This document shows, piece by piece, positions 50,284 to 61,435 of a DNA stretch of 64,000 bases. The stretch spans positions 24,217-88,216 of the forward strand of contig CACJTU010000003.1 of NCBI GenBank assembly GCA_902596375.1, read 5' to 3'. Within the stretch, counting starts at the first letter, position 1, and every line of letters begins with the position of its first letter. The notes beneath the pieces are model-generated. The model did no database searches. It was not told the origin of the DNA and saw nothing but the letters and a program-made list of their open reading frames with translations. The position numbers and the translations under genes were made by a program. Source of the stretch: an uncultured Pelagibacteraceae bacterium (GTDB taxonomy: Bacteria > Pseudomonadota > Alphaproteobacteria > Pelagibacterales > Pelagibacteraceae).

Positions 50284-51217
50284 AGAATTAAAAATATTAT
50301 TATCTGCCCCTCGTGGGTTCTGTGCTGGGGTAGAAAGAGCAATTGAAATTGTAGAAAAATCTATACAAAAATTTGGAGCTCCAGTTTATGTGCGTCATGA
50401 AATAGTGCATAATAAGTATGTTGTAGATGATTTAAAAAATAAAGGGGCAATATTTGTTGAAGAGCTGGAGGAGATAAAGGATAAATCAAGACCAGTAATT
50501 TTTTCAGCACATGGTGTTCCGAAAAAAATACCTGAAGATGCAAAAAGTTATAAAATGACTTATGTGGATGCTACTTGTCCACTTGTTTCTAAAGTTCATA
50601 GAGAGGCAGAAAATCTTAACAAAGCTGGTTACCATATAATTTTAATTGGTCATGAAAATCATCCAGAAGTAATTGGAACTATGGGTCAATTAAATGACAG
50701 CTCTATAGATCTAATCCAAAATGAGGAAGATGCTACAAACTATAAAAATAAAACAGATAAAAAATTGGCATATATTACTCAGACCACTTTGTCAGTTGAT
50801 GATACAAAAGAAATAATCAAAATTTTAAAAACTAATTTTCCAAATATAAAAGAACCAATGAAAGAAGATATTTGTTATGCAACTACTAACCGTCAGATGG
50901 CAGTAAAAAATATTGCAAAAAATTGCGATATGTTTTTTGTTATTGGAAGTAGAAACTCTTCAAATTCTGTTAGACTAGTTGAAGTAGCAAAAAAATCAGG
51001 CTGTGAAAATTCACAACTTATTCACTCAGAAAGCTCAATACCGTATGATCAAATAGAAAATTGCAATACTATAGGTATATCTTCAGGAGCATCTGCACCA
51101 GAAATATTAGTTAAAAATTTTATTAATGATTTAAAAAATAAATTTTCTATAAGTATCGATGAAGTTGAAATAATTAAAGAAAATGTAGTATTTAAAGCTC
51201 CCAAAAAATTAAATTAA
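50273..51217 (+). CDS. ispH: 4-hydroxy-3-methylbut-2-enyl diphosphate reductase
   Basis: IspH is the last enzyme of the MEP pathway, making IPP and DMAPP with a 4Fe-4S cluster. The 314-residue protein has the three cluster cysteines, in APRGFCAGVERAIE (Cys17), DATCPLVSKVH, and EDICYATTNRQ, and AHGVPKKI. ispH-thrB-rnhA is an order widely kept in alphaproteobacteria. Here it lies downstream of, and overlaps, the carotenoid/retinal genes, so supply and use of isoprenoid units share a transcript. Confidence 0.97.
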   Translation: MKNKELKILLSAPRGFCAGVERAIEIVEKSIQKFGAPVYVRHEIVHNKYVVDDLKNKGAIFVEELEEIKDKSRPVIFSAHGVPKKIPEDAKSYKMTYVDATCPLVSKVHREAENLNKAGYHIILIGHENHPEVIGTMGQLNDSSIDLIQNEEDATNYKNKTDKKLAYITQTTLSVDDTKEIIKILKTNFPNIKEPMKEDICYATTNRQMAVKNIAKNCDMFFVIGSRNSSNSVRLVEVAKKSGCENSQLIHSESSIPYDQIENCNTIGISSGASAPEILVKNFINDLKNKFSISIDEVEIIKENVVFKAPKKLN

Positions 51218-51219
51218 AA

Positions 51220-52185
51220 ATGGCTGTCTATACAAAAATAAATCAAAAAGAAATAAATATTATTAATAAAAATTTTAATATTGATAAAGTAATAAGTTTT
51301 AAAGGTATCAAACAAGGAATAGAAAACACAAATTATCTTCTTAAATCAAAAAAGAAAAAATATATTTTAACTATTTTTGAAAAAAGAGTTTTACAAAAAG
51401 AAATACCTTTTTTTATGAAATTAATGGATAATTTGTATAATTCAAAAATAAACTGTCCCAAGCCACTTAAAACTAAAGAAAATAAGTATCTTATTAAATT
51501 AAAAAATAAAACTGCATGTATTGTATCATTCTTGGAAGGTAAGGATAAAAAAATATTAAATATAAATGATTGTTATGCAATTGGTAAGACAATCGCTCGA
51601 ATGCACGTGGTCACAAATAGAATGGGACTTAACAGAAAAAATTCTATGGGTATTAGGAATTTAAAACCTTTGTTGCAAAGTATTAAATTTAGGTCAAAAA
51701 AATTTTCAAATTTAAAAGTATTCTTAAAAAATAATCTTAAAGATATTAATAAAAATTGGCCTAAACAATTGCCCAAAGGTATTATCCATGGTGACTTATT
51801 TATAGATAATATTTTCTTCAAAAAAAATAAACTTTCTGGAATTATTGATTTCTATTTTGCTGCTAACGATTATTTTATGTATGAAATTGCTATATGCATC
51901 AATGCTCTTTGTTTCGACTATAAAAGGAGAAAATTCCAAATGAATCATAAAAAAATTAAAAATTTAATCAAAGGGTATGAAAGCGTTAAAAAAATTTCAA
52001 TAAAGGAAAAGAAATCTATAAATATTTTATGTAGAGGTGCTGCATTAAGATATTTGTTAACAAGATTGTATGACTACTCAAATACGCCAAAAACAGCATT
52101 GATAAAAATTAAAGATCCTAATGAATATTATCAAAAATTACTTTCTCACAATAACTTAAATTCATTCAAAGATTATTTAAATTAA
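51220..52185 (+). CDS. thrB: Homoserine kinase (APH-type ThrB)
   Basis: This homoserine kinase belongs to the aminoglycoside-phosphotransferase fold type found in alphaproteobacteria, distinct from the GHMP ThrB of enterobacteria. The 321-residue protein has GIENTNYLLKSK, the Brenner motif GIIHGDLFIDNIFF, and GIIDFYFAANDYFMYEIAICINA. It phosphorylates homoserine for threonine; its partner gene thrC lies nearby on the other strand. It ends at a one-base TAATG overlap with rnhA. Confidence 0.95.
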   Translation: MAVYTKINQKEINIINKNFNIDKVISFKGIKQGIENTNYLLKSKKKKYILTIFEKRVLQKEIPFFMKLMDNLYNSKINCPKPLKTKENKYLIKLKNKTACIVSFLEGKDKKILNINDCYAIGKTIARMHVVTNRMGLNRKNSMGIRNLKPLLQSIKFRSKKFSNLKVFLKNNLKDINKNWPKQLPKGIIHGDLFIDNIFFKKNKLSGIIDFYFAANDYFMYEIAICINALCFDYKRRKFQMNHKKIKNLIKGYESVKKISIKEKKSINILCRGAALRYLLTRLYDYSNTPKTALIKIKDPNEYYQKLLSHNNLNSFKDYLN

Positions 52186-52610
52186 TGATTACAATTTATA
52201 CAGACGGTTCTTGTTTAACAAATCCAGGTAATGGTGGATGGGCTGCCATTATAAATGATCAAAAAGAAATAAGAAAAATTAGTGGTAGTGAAAAAAACAC
52301 TACAAATAATAGAATGGAGCTACTTGCTCCAATTAATGCACTTAGGGATATGAAACCAGGTGTTGAAATAAAAATATATACTGATTCTCAATATGTAAAA
52401 AATGGAATAACTGAATGGATTAATACTTGGCTAGCTAATAGTTGGAAAACGTCAAAAAAAGAAGATGTTAAAAATAAAGATTTGTGGATTGAATTATATA
52501 ATTTGAATAAATCACTTAATGTTCAATGGAACTGGGTTAAGGCTCATGATGGAAATCCTATGAATGAAGAAGTAGACTTATTAGCTAAAAAAGCTGCAAA
52601 TTTAGACTAA
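52185..52610 (+). CDS. rnhA: Ribonuclease HI
   Basis: RNase HI degrades RNA in RNA-DNA hybrids. The 141-residue protein has the catalytic residues in IYTDGSCLTNPG, NNRMELLAPI, IYTDSQYVKNGI and NEEVDLLAKKAA, the full DEDD set, plus the WVKAHDGNPMN histidine loop. It is the last gene of the crt-isp-thr run. Its stop region overlaps the convergent peroxiredoxin gene by nine bases. Confidence 0.97.
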   Translation: MITIYTDGSCLTNPGNGGWAAIINDQKEIRKISGSEKNTTNNRMELLAPINALRDMKPGVEIKIYTDSQYVKNGITEWINTWLANSWKTSKKEDVKNKDLWIELYNLNKSLNVQWNWVKAHDGNPMNEEVDLLAKKAANLD

Positions 52611-53087
52611 ATTAATAAAATTTTCTGCTGCTGAAATTTCGCATGATCCAGTGTCCTTTTCTTCCTGTAGCTTAACAACCTTCATATCTTCAACATACAT
52701 CGTGTATCTATTTGATCTAATACCTAAACCTCTCCCACTTTTATCAACTTCTGCTCCTATATCTTTGGTAAAGTTCAAAAAAGGATCTCCCATCATAATA
52801 ATTTTATTGCCTACGTTATTTTCTTTTCCCCAAGCATTCATAACAAAAGGATCGTTTACAGATATACAAATAATATGATCAATACCTTTTTCTTTAAACT
52901 TATTATGCAAGTTAACATACCCGGGTAAATGTTTAGCAGAACATACTGATGTATAAGCACCTGGTAATCCAAATAAAACTACTTTTTTATTTTTGAAAAA
53001 ATATTCAATTTTTTTTTTAGTTGGCTCACCATTTTCTAAAACGAATACTTCTGAATTTGGTAGTAGATCGTTTTTGTTTATTTTCAT
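52602..53087 (-). CDS. Prx5/AhpE-like peroxiredoxin
   Basis: This 161-residue peroxiredoxin reduces peroxides through a peroxidatic cysteine, Cys49 in GLPGAYTSVCSAKHLPGY. A second cysteine near residue 149 (TGSCEIS) is the expected resolving position for the Prx5 type. It follows thrC with a one-base overlap and is convergent with rnhA. In many alphaproteobacteria a Prx5 gene follows rnhA on the same strand; here it is inverted relative to it. Confidence 0.93.
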   Translation of the reverse strand: MKINKNDLLPNSEVFVLENGEPTKKKIEYFFKNKKVVLFGLPGAYTSVCSAKHLPGYVNLHNKFKEKGIDHIICISVNDPFVMNAWGKENNVGNKIIMMGDPFLNFTKDIGAEVDKSGRGLGIRSNRYTMYVEDMKVVKLQEEKDTGSCEISAAENFINLV

Positions 53088-54466
53088 TATGTTCTATCTT
53101 TAATATGTTGTTTTACTTTTTCTATATCATTTTCAACAATATCATAATTTTCTTTTTGATCTAAAATAAAAGTTAATTCATTGGGTAATTCTGCTTTTAC
53201 ATTAATTGCACTTTGAATGGCTCCTGGAAACTTGCAGGGATGCGCTGTTGCAAGTACGATATTGTTTCCTTTTAAGTTATGTTTATCAAATGCTCCATAC
53301 CCAATAGCTGTGTGTGGATCTAAAACAACAGTAAATTTTTCATATACATTCTTAATTACCTTTAAAGTCTCATCCTCACTCATTCTGGCTGATAAAAAGT
53401 TTTCGCTAATTTTATTTAATTTATCCTCGTTTATTAAATACTGTCCCTTCTCCTTAATATTTTTCATATCTAGAGAAGTCTGTTGATCGTCTCCATTATT
53501 AAGATCAAATATAAGTCTTTCGAAATTACTAGCTATTTGTATGTCCATACTTGGAGAGATAGTTTCTGAAACTTTTTCTGCTTCATAACTACCTTTTGAG
53601 ATTGCTCTATGTAAAATATCATTTTGGTTTGTTGCAACAATCAATTTATCTATCGGCAAACCTATTTTTTTAGCTAAATATCCCGCATATACATCTCCAA
53701 AATTTCCTGTTGGCACTGAAAAATTTGTTGGTTCACTTACATCTTCAACTGATAAATAACTGTAAAAATAATAAACACTTTGAGCAATAATCCTTGCCCA
53801 ATTAATAGAGTTTACACCTGACATTTTAATGTCATTTGAAAATTTCTTATCTGCAAACATTGATTTAACTAAGTTTTGACAATCATCAAAATTTCCCTTT
53901 ATAGCTATGTTAAATACGTTTTCATCTTTACCTGTTGTCATTAATTTTCTTTGAATTGGTGAAACACGATTATCTGGATGAAGCACAAAAATATTAACAT
54001 TTTTTTTACCTTTAATTGCATCAATTGCTGCAGCACCAGTGTCTCCAGATGTAGCAACAACAATATTAATCTTTTGATTTTCATTATTTAGGTAATACTC
54101 GTAAAAGTTACCTAAGAGTTGCATAGCAATATCTTTGAATGCTAAAGTCGGACCATGAAACAGTTCTAACACTGTTCTATCTCCAAGCTTTATGAAATCT
54201 ACAACATTATCTCTTCTAAATGTAGAGTAAGACTTATCAATAATTTTACTCAATTCAGTTTGTGACATGAAATTACCTATAAATGGATAAACAACCTTTT
54301 TGGCTAATTCTGAATAGCTTAGTTTTTTAAAATCTTTAACTTCATTTTCAGTATATTTTGTTAATTTTTCTGGAATAAATAAGCCTCCATCATCAGCAAG
54401 GCCTTTGATAAAAACGTCTTTAAATTCAAAGGTTTTTGATGTGTCTCTTGTGCTTACGTATTTCAT
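53087..54466 (-). CDS. thrC: Threonine synthase
   Basis: ThrC converts O-phosphohomoserine to threonine with PLP. The 459-residue protein has the start STRDTSKTFEFKDVFIKGLADDGGLFIPE, the PLP-lysine motif GPTLAFKDIAMQLLG, the glycine loop ATSGDTGAAA, and NSINWARI with the SVPTGNFGD phosphate-binding segment. It is the typical long bacterial form. It lies downstream of the SURF1 gene with no gap. Confidence 0.97.
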   Translation of the reverse strand: MKYVSTRDTSKTFEFKDVFIKGLADDGGLFIPEKLTKYTENEVKDFKKLSYSELAKKVVYPFIGNFMSQTELSKIIDKSYSTFRRDNVVDFIKLGDRTVLELFHGPTLAFKDIAMQLLGNFYEYYLNNENQKINIVVATSGDTGAAAIDAIKGKKNVNIFVLHPDNRVSPIQRKLMTTGKDENVFNIAIKGNFDDCQNLVKSMFADKKFSNDIKMSGVNSINWARIIAQSVYYFYSYLSVEDVSEPTNFSVPTGNFGDVYAGYLAKKIGLPIDKLIVATNQNDILHRAISKGSYEAEKVSETISPSMDIQIASNFERLIFDLNNGDDQQTSLDMKNIKEKGQYLINEDKLNKISENFLSARMSEDETLKVIKNVYEKFTVVLDPHTAIGYGAFDKHNLKGNNIVLATAHPCKFPGAIQSAINVKAELPNELTFILDQKENYDIVENDIEKVKQHIKDRT

Positions 54467-55120
54467 TTAATAATATTTTTTCCTAAAATATAAATATATT
54501 AAAAGAATTGAAATCGCCATAGAAAACCAAGTAATTGCATACTTCTTATGATTATTTGAAATTTTAGCAGTAATCACTCTTGGTTTTGGAATTTTATAAT
54601 CACCGTTTAAATAAATGACATACTCTGAAAAATTTCTTCCAGTAAATTTTGCAATATCTTCTCTATTCAAAGTAAACCAATAATTATTCTGAATATCATT
54701 TTCTGGCTTGAATGAACTTGCTTTAGTTTGCAGCATAAGAGTGCCGATTATTTGATTTTGATCAACTAAATTTATTTCAGGTAGATCTTTTTTTTCAAAA
54801 GGTATCCATCCCCTATTTATTAAGTAATTTTCATCACCAATTTTTATTGGACTAATTACTTCAAATCCAGGTTTCCCTACATCATTTAAATTGTACAAGT
54901 AAATTTGATTATCAAAATTAATTTCTCCACTTGTTTTTATTCTAAGATAATTTTTTTTTTCAATTTTGGATAATTCTACAGGATCATTTTTTAAGGAATT
55001 TTCTATTTGCTCAATTAAATCTAATTTCCAATTTAATCTATAAATTTGCCAAAACCCAAGAGAGAGCAGAGTTAAAATAATAAAGTAAACGAAAACTGAA
55101 AATAGTAATTTATTCTTCAA
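54467..55120 (-). CDS. SURF1-family cytochrome c oxidase biogenesis protein
   Basis: This 217-residue membrane protein has an N-terminal helix (LLFSVFVYFIILTLLSLGFWQIYRL), LINRGWIPF in the middle and a C-terminal helix (YAITWFSMAISILLIYLYF), the two-helix layout of SURF1/Shy1 proteins that help heme a insertion into oxidase subunit I. Its place after ctaE in the cox cluster supports this. The DUF983 gene often found between ctaE and surf1 in alphaproteobacteria is absent. Confidence 0.9.
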   Translation of the reverse strand: MKNKLLFSVFVYFIILTLLSLGFWQIYRLNWKLDLIEQIENSLKNDPVELSKIEKKNYLRIKTSGEINFDNQIYLYNLNDVGKPGFEVISPIKIGDENYLINRGWIPFEKKDLPEINLVDQNQIIGTLMLQTKASSFKPENDIQNNYWFTLNREDIAKFTGRNFSEYVIYLNGDYKIPKPRVITAKISNNHKKYAITWFSMAISILLIYLYFRKKYY

Positions 55121-55129
55121 GGATAAATA

Positions 55130-55918
55130 TTAACTTCCCCAAATATAAATTGCAGCAAATAAGAATAGCCACACTACGTCAACGAAATGCCAGTACCATG
55201 CAGCTGCTTCAAATCCAAAATGATGATCTTTAGTAAAATGACCAAGTCTTCCTCTCCATAAACACACTGCTAAAAAAATTGTTCCAATTATTACGTGAAA
55301 ACCGTGAAAACCTGTCGCCATATAAAATACAGCTCCATAAATATGGCCAGAGTAAGTAAAAGTAGCATGATGATATTCGTATGCTTGCAATAAAGTAAAA
55401 AAGAAACCAAGTATTACAGTTAGGGTTAATCCTTGTATAAATCCTTTTCTATCATCTTCTAATAAAGCGTGATGAGCCCAAGTAACAGTTGTTCCTGATA
55501 ATAATAATACTAGAGTATTTATTAAAGGAATGTCCCAAGGATCAAATGTTTCAATATCTTTTGGTGGCCATACATTTCCAACAAATTCATTTGGAAACAA
55601 ACTTATATCAAAGTAAGCCCAGAACCATGCAACAAAGAACATTACCTCTGAAGCGATAAATAAAGTCATTCCATATCTGTGATGAATTTGAACAACAGGA
55701 GTATGATGTCCTTGATGTTCAGCTTCGATTACTACATCTCTAAACCACATATATGCACCATAAATTAATAAAGCTAAACCAAGATACATTCCCCAGGAAA
55801 TACCGTTATGCATATAAAAAATTGCACCTATTGCTAATACTAAGCATGCAAAGGATGTGTAGATTGGCCAAGGGCTTGGATCAACTAAGTGGTAATCGTG
55901 TTTTTTTTCTGCTGACAT
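55130..55918 (-). CDS. ctaE: Cytochrome c oxidase subunit III
   Basis: This 262-residue membrane protein has seven hydrophobic helices and typical subunit III motifs, HDYHLVDPSPWPIYTSFA, MFFVAWFWAYFDISLF, HHALL and GFHGFHVIIGTIFL, with HFGFEAAAWYWHFVDVVWLFLF at the end. It follows cox11 by nine bases in the oxidase cluster. Confidence 0.97.
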   Translation of the reverse strand: MSAEKKHDYHLVDPSPWPIYTSFACLVLAIGAIFYMHNGISWGMYLGLALLIYGAYMWFRDVVIEAEHQGHHTPVVQIHHRYGMTLFIASEVMFFVAWFWAYFDISLFPNEFVGNVWPPKDIETFDPWDIPLINTLVLLLSGTTVTWAHHALLEDDRKGFIQGLTLTVILGFFFTLLQAYEYHHATFTYSGHIYGAVFYMATGFHGFHVIIGTIFLAVCLWRGRLGHFTKDHHFGFEAAAWYWHFVDVVWLFLFAAIYIWGS

Positions 55919-55927
55919 TTTTTGTGA

Positions 55928-56461
55928 TTATGATTGTTTATAGTAATCTGTCGAGAAAAAAGTGTACGACATGGTTACATCTTGTAGATTTTTTGTTGTT
56001 GGATCATTTACAAGTTCAGGGTCTAAATAAAAAGTCATCACATAAGTAGCTTTCTCACCAGCCTTCAACTCTTGTTTTTCAAAGCAAAAACATCCTAATT
56101 TACTATAATATTTACCAAAACTTGCTGGTGACACGTTAAAACTAGCAACACCATAAGTCGTTTCGTCTCCAATATTCTCAACTTCAAATTCTATTCTGTT
56201 GACCTGGCCAACTTTTACATCAATCACGTTTGATTTTGCTTTAAAATTCCATTCAAGATTGTTTACATTTGTATCAAACCTCACGCTAACAACCTTATCT
56301 AATACTATTTTGGGAGCTTCTTTAGATACCTGGGTTGTTCCTCCGAATCCTGTAACTCTACAAAATAGATCATACAAAGGCACTGCCGCAAAAGATAAAC
56401 CCAACATAAGGACAAAAATCCCAGCCAAAAGTAAAGGAGTTAATGTTTTGCTTTTAATCAT
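55928..56461 (-). CDS. ctaG: Cytochrome c oxidase assembly protein CtaG/Cox11
   Basis: Cox11 inserts copper B into oxidase subunit I. The 177-residue protein has one N-terminal membrane helix (LTPLLLAGIFVLMLGLSFAAVPLYDLFCRVTGFGG) and a periplasmic beta domain with the Cu-binding Cys-Phe-Cys (LGCFCFEKQ) and YFFSTDYY-like terminus. It begins at a 4-base overlap (ATGA) with the small coxF-like gene. Confidence 0.96.
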   Translation of the reverse strand: MIKSKTLTPLLLAGIFVLMLGLSFAAVPLYDLFCRVTGFGGTTQVSKEAPKIVLDKVVSVRFDTNVNNLEWNFKAKSNVIDVKVGQVNRIEFEVENIGDETTYGVASFNVSPASFGKYYSKLGCFCFEKQELKAGEKATYVMTFYLDPELVNDPTTKNLQDVTMSYTFFSTDYYKQS

Positions 56462-56583
56462 ATCTGTCTATCAAATACTCCAACATTGTATAAAGTAAAA
56501 ACAAATAAAAATACCATAAACGCTAAAATTGATATTGCAGTTATAATATTTTTTTTCTTTGTTTTCTTGTCAGGCGTTATCAT
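56458..56583 (-). CDS. Small CoxF-like membrane protein (41 aa)
   Basis: This short ORF encodes 41 residues: a basic N-terminus (MITPDKKTKKKN) and one membrane helix (ISILAFMVFLFVFTLYNVGVF). It overlaps ctaB by four bases upstream (ATGA) and ctaG by four bases downstream (ATGA), which strongly suggests it is translated. Alphaproteobacterial cox clusters carry a small CoxF membrane protein in exactly this position. Sequence similarity cannot be judged at this length, so the name rests on position and topology. Confidence 0.75.
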   Translation of the reverse strand: MITPDKKTKKKNIITAISILAFMVFLFVFTLYNVGVFDRQI

Positions 56584-57491
56584 AAAATTTTATCAATTAA
56601 AAAAAGAACAAAAATCAAAAATAGATACAAAATTGAATATCCAAAAATAGATTTTGCTTTTTTTGCATCAAATTTGTTCTTTTTAAATTTATAAAGTTCG
56701 AAACATAAATAATTATAATAAATTGTCAAAATTAATGATGGGATTAAAAAAGTTATACCCACAAAACCAATAATATAAGGTAAAACAATTACTGGTAACA
56801 TTGTTAAAGAATAGATAAATATATTTAATTTTGTGCTCTCAACACCATTTGTTAGTGGAAGCATTGGAATCTTCGCTTTTTTGTAATCATCTGATTTATA
56901 CAAACTTAAAGCCCAAAAATGTGAAGGCGTCCAAAAGAATATGATTAAAAAGAAGGTGATTGGTTCAAAAGTTAACGAATTGGTAGCTATAGTCCAACCA
57001 ATCACGGGTGGTAGTGCTCCTGCGGCTCCTCCTATCACTATATTTTGTGGAGTCTTTCTTTTTAACCAAATTGTATAAACAAACACATAAAACAAAATAG
57101 TAAAAAGCAATAAACTAGCTGATATTCTGTTTGAATAATAATCAAGCGCAATTACAGAAAAAATCGAAAGAGAAATTCCAAATACTAGTGCTTGATTTCT
57201 ATTAACCTTGCCTGTCGGAATTGGTCTCAAACAAGTTCTTGTCATAAGGGCATCTAGATCTGACTCGTACCACATATTTAAAGCCCCAGCTGCTCCTGCC
57301 CCAATTGAAACTAAAATTATTCCAATGATTGCATCTTTTGTTGGAATTATATTTGGAGCCATTAACAATCCAACTGCACATGTAAAGATAACCAAAGACA
57401 TTACTCTTGGTTTCATTAATTTAAATAATTCAGAAAAATTAAATGCATCCTCTTGAGATAAATTTCTATTTTTTAATTTAGACTTAATCAT
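56580..57491 (-). CDS. ctaB: Protoheme IX farnesyltransferase (heme O synthase)
   Basis: CtaB adds farnesyl to heme B to make heme O, precursor of heme A for the oxidase. The 303-residue UbiA-family membrane protein has KPRVMSLVIFTCAVGLLMAP, the aspartate motif NMWYESDLDALMTRTCLRPIPTG, and GAAGALPPVIGW. Nine hydrophobic helices are expected. It lies 33 bases after ctaD and is coupled to the coxF-like gene. Confidence 0.96.
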   Translation of the reverse strand: MIKSKLKNRNLSQEDAFNFSELFKLMKPRVMSLVIFTCAVGLLMAPNIIPTKDAIIGIILVSIGAGAAGALNMWYESDLDALMTRTCLRPIPTGKVNRNQALVFGISLSIFSVIALDYYSNRISASLLLFTILFYVFVYTIWLKRKTPQNIVIGGAAGALPPVIGWTIATNSLTFEPITFFLIIFFWTPSHFWALSLYKSDDYKKAKIPMLPLTNGVESTKLNIFIYSLTMLPVIVLPYIIGFVGITFLIPSLILTIYYNYLCFELYKFKKNKFDAKKAKSIFGYSILYLFLIFVLFLIDKIL

Positions 57492-57524
57492 TAATTTAAA
57501 GTTAAAAAATCTTGTTTACTATAT

Positions 57525-59976
<2,452 letters not shown>

Positions 59977-60037
59977 TTTTTTACCCTATATAGAGTGTCT
60001 TTTAAAAAAATACACTTTTACTTTTAGCGACAAAATA
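59977..60037 (-). promoter_or_regulatory. Upstream region of the cytochrome oxidase cluster
   Basis: This 61-base region precedes ctaC on the minus strand. It contains an inverted repeat AGTGT (59994-59998) and ACACT (60012-60016) with a 13-base A/T spacer, and a TATATA-like -10 candidate between it and the ctaC start (near 59988). It could be an operator for the cox operon; the arms are only five bases, so chance is possible. Confidence 0.3.
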
Positions 60038-60736
60038 TCAATTAATGGCGTAATTTATGATCGATAGAGCAGAAATTACAGCCGTTTCAGATCTCAAGAT
60101 GTTTTCATTGATTTTAACAGACTGAACACCATTAAATTTGAGAATCTCTTCCCTCTCCTGCTCAGAAAAATCTCCCTCAGGCCCTATAATTACGCAAGTA
60201 GGTTTAGTTGTTAACTTTGTAAGATCAATTTTTGTATTAGTAGTATTGAGGTCAGTAAATATTAAATCCATATCATTATTTAGAAAGCTTTTTAATTTTT
60301 GAGGATCCTCAATTGATGGAACTGTTATTCTATTTGACTGTTCAGCTGCTTCTATGATTACTTTTCCCAATCTCTCTTTATTTATATTTCTAACAATCGT
60401 TCTTTCAAAGATGATTGGTAAAAACTTAGTTACACCTAGTTCTGTAGCTTTTTGGATCATAAAATTAAAGTAATTTGATTTAATTGGAGAGAAAGCCAGC
60501 CAGAGGTCTTTGGTATTTTCTTTCTGTCTTAATTGTTTCGTAACATTAAATTCAACTATGCTTTTTGTGATATTTAAGATTTTCGCTTCCCATTCGCCGC
60601 TACTATTAAAAAGAGAAAAAACTTCTTTCTCTTTAAGTCTCATAACTTTTGAAACATAGTGTGATTGAGATTTATCAAGTTTGTCAGTTAAATTAAGTGA
60701 TAAACTTTTTGAATAAAATAATCTAATGTTACTCAT
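60038..60736 (-). CDS. rsmE: 16S rRNA (uracil-1498-N3)-methyltransferase
   Basis: RsmE methylates U1498 of 16S rRNA. The 232-residue SPOUT protein has an N-terminal PUA-like domain (SHYVSKVMRLKEKEVFSLF), KATELGVTKFLPI, EAAEQSNRITVP, and the knot motifs CVIIGPEGDFSEQE and LRSETAVISALSI. It diverges from the HAD gene across 16 bases. Confidence 0.94.
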   Translation of the reverse strand: MSNIRLFYSKSLSLNLTDKLDKSQSHYVSKVMRLKEKEVFSLFNSSGEWEAKILNITKSIVEFNVTKQLRQKENTKDLWLAFSPIKSNYFNFMIQKATELGVTKFLPIIFERTIVRNINKERLGKVIIEAAEQSNRITVPSIEDPQKLKSFLNNDMDLIFTDLNTTNTKIDLTKLTTKPTCVIIGPEGDFSEQEREEILKFNGVQSVKINENILRSETAVISALSIINYAIN

Positions 60737-60752
60737 ATTGATAAGTTAGTTT

Positions 60753-61415
60753 ATGAAAAATATTAAAGCAATAATTTTTGATGCTTACGGCACCTTATTT
60801 GATGTCAATTCAGCTGCTGAGAAATGTAAAGATAAAATCGGTGATAAGTGGGAAGGTTTTGCTAATCATTGGAGAACTACACAATTAGAATATACTTGGC
60901 TAAGAAGTTTAATGAAACGTCATAAAGATTTTTGGCAAGTGACAGAGGATAGTTTAGATAAATCTATGAAAGCTTATGAGATAGACTTTTCAATGAGAAA
61001 TGAGTTATTGGATCTTTATAAAATTCTTTCACCATTTAAAGAAGTTTCTGAAGTTTTAAAATTATTAAAAGAAAAAAATTTTAAACTTGCTATTCTTTCG
61101 AATGGTACTCCTAATCTTCTTAATGAATTAGTTACGAGTAATAATTTAGAAAATATATTTGATGATATTTTTTCAATTGAAGAAGTTGGGATTTATAAAC
61201 CTGATTCTAAAGTTTATGATCTTCCAATAAATCAATATCAAATTCAAAAAAATGAAGTTATTTTTTTAAGTGCAAATACGTGGGATGTTTCGGGTGGTGG
61301 AAATTATGGTTATAATTCTATTTGGGTTAATAGAAAAAATAACACATTTGATAATCTAGATTATGTGCCAAAATATCAAATCACAGATCTTAGTAAGTTA
61401 CTTGATATTGTATAA
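60753..61415 (+). CDS. Haloacid dehalogenase type II-like hydrolase
   Basis: This 220-residue HAD protein has the nucleophile motif IFDAYGTLFDV with Asp9, ILSNGTP as motif II, the lysine in IYKPDSKVYDL, and SANTWDVSGGGNYGYNSIWVNR near the end. The latter pattern is that of (S)-2-haloacid dehalogenases. Whether it acts on halogenated acids here is not known; it lies upstream of pirin and a quinone reductase. Confidence 0.85.
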   Translation: MKNIKAIIFDAYGTLFDVNSAAEKCKDKIGDKWEGFANHWRTTQLEYTWLRSLMKRHKDFWQVTEDSLDKSMKAYEIDFSMRNELLDLYKILSPFKEVSEVLKLLKEKNFKLAILSNGTPNLLNELVTSNNLENIFDDIFSIEEVGIYKPDSKVYDLPINQYQIQKNEVIFLSANTWDVSGGGNYGYNSIWVNRKNNTFDNLDYVPKYQITDLSKLLDIV

Positions 61416-61435
61416 AAAATTCTTATTTACGAGAT

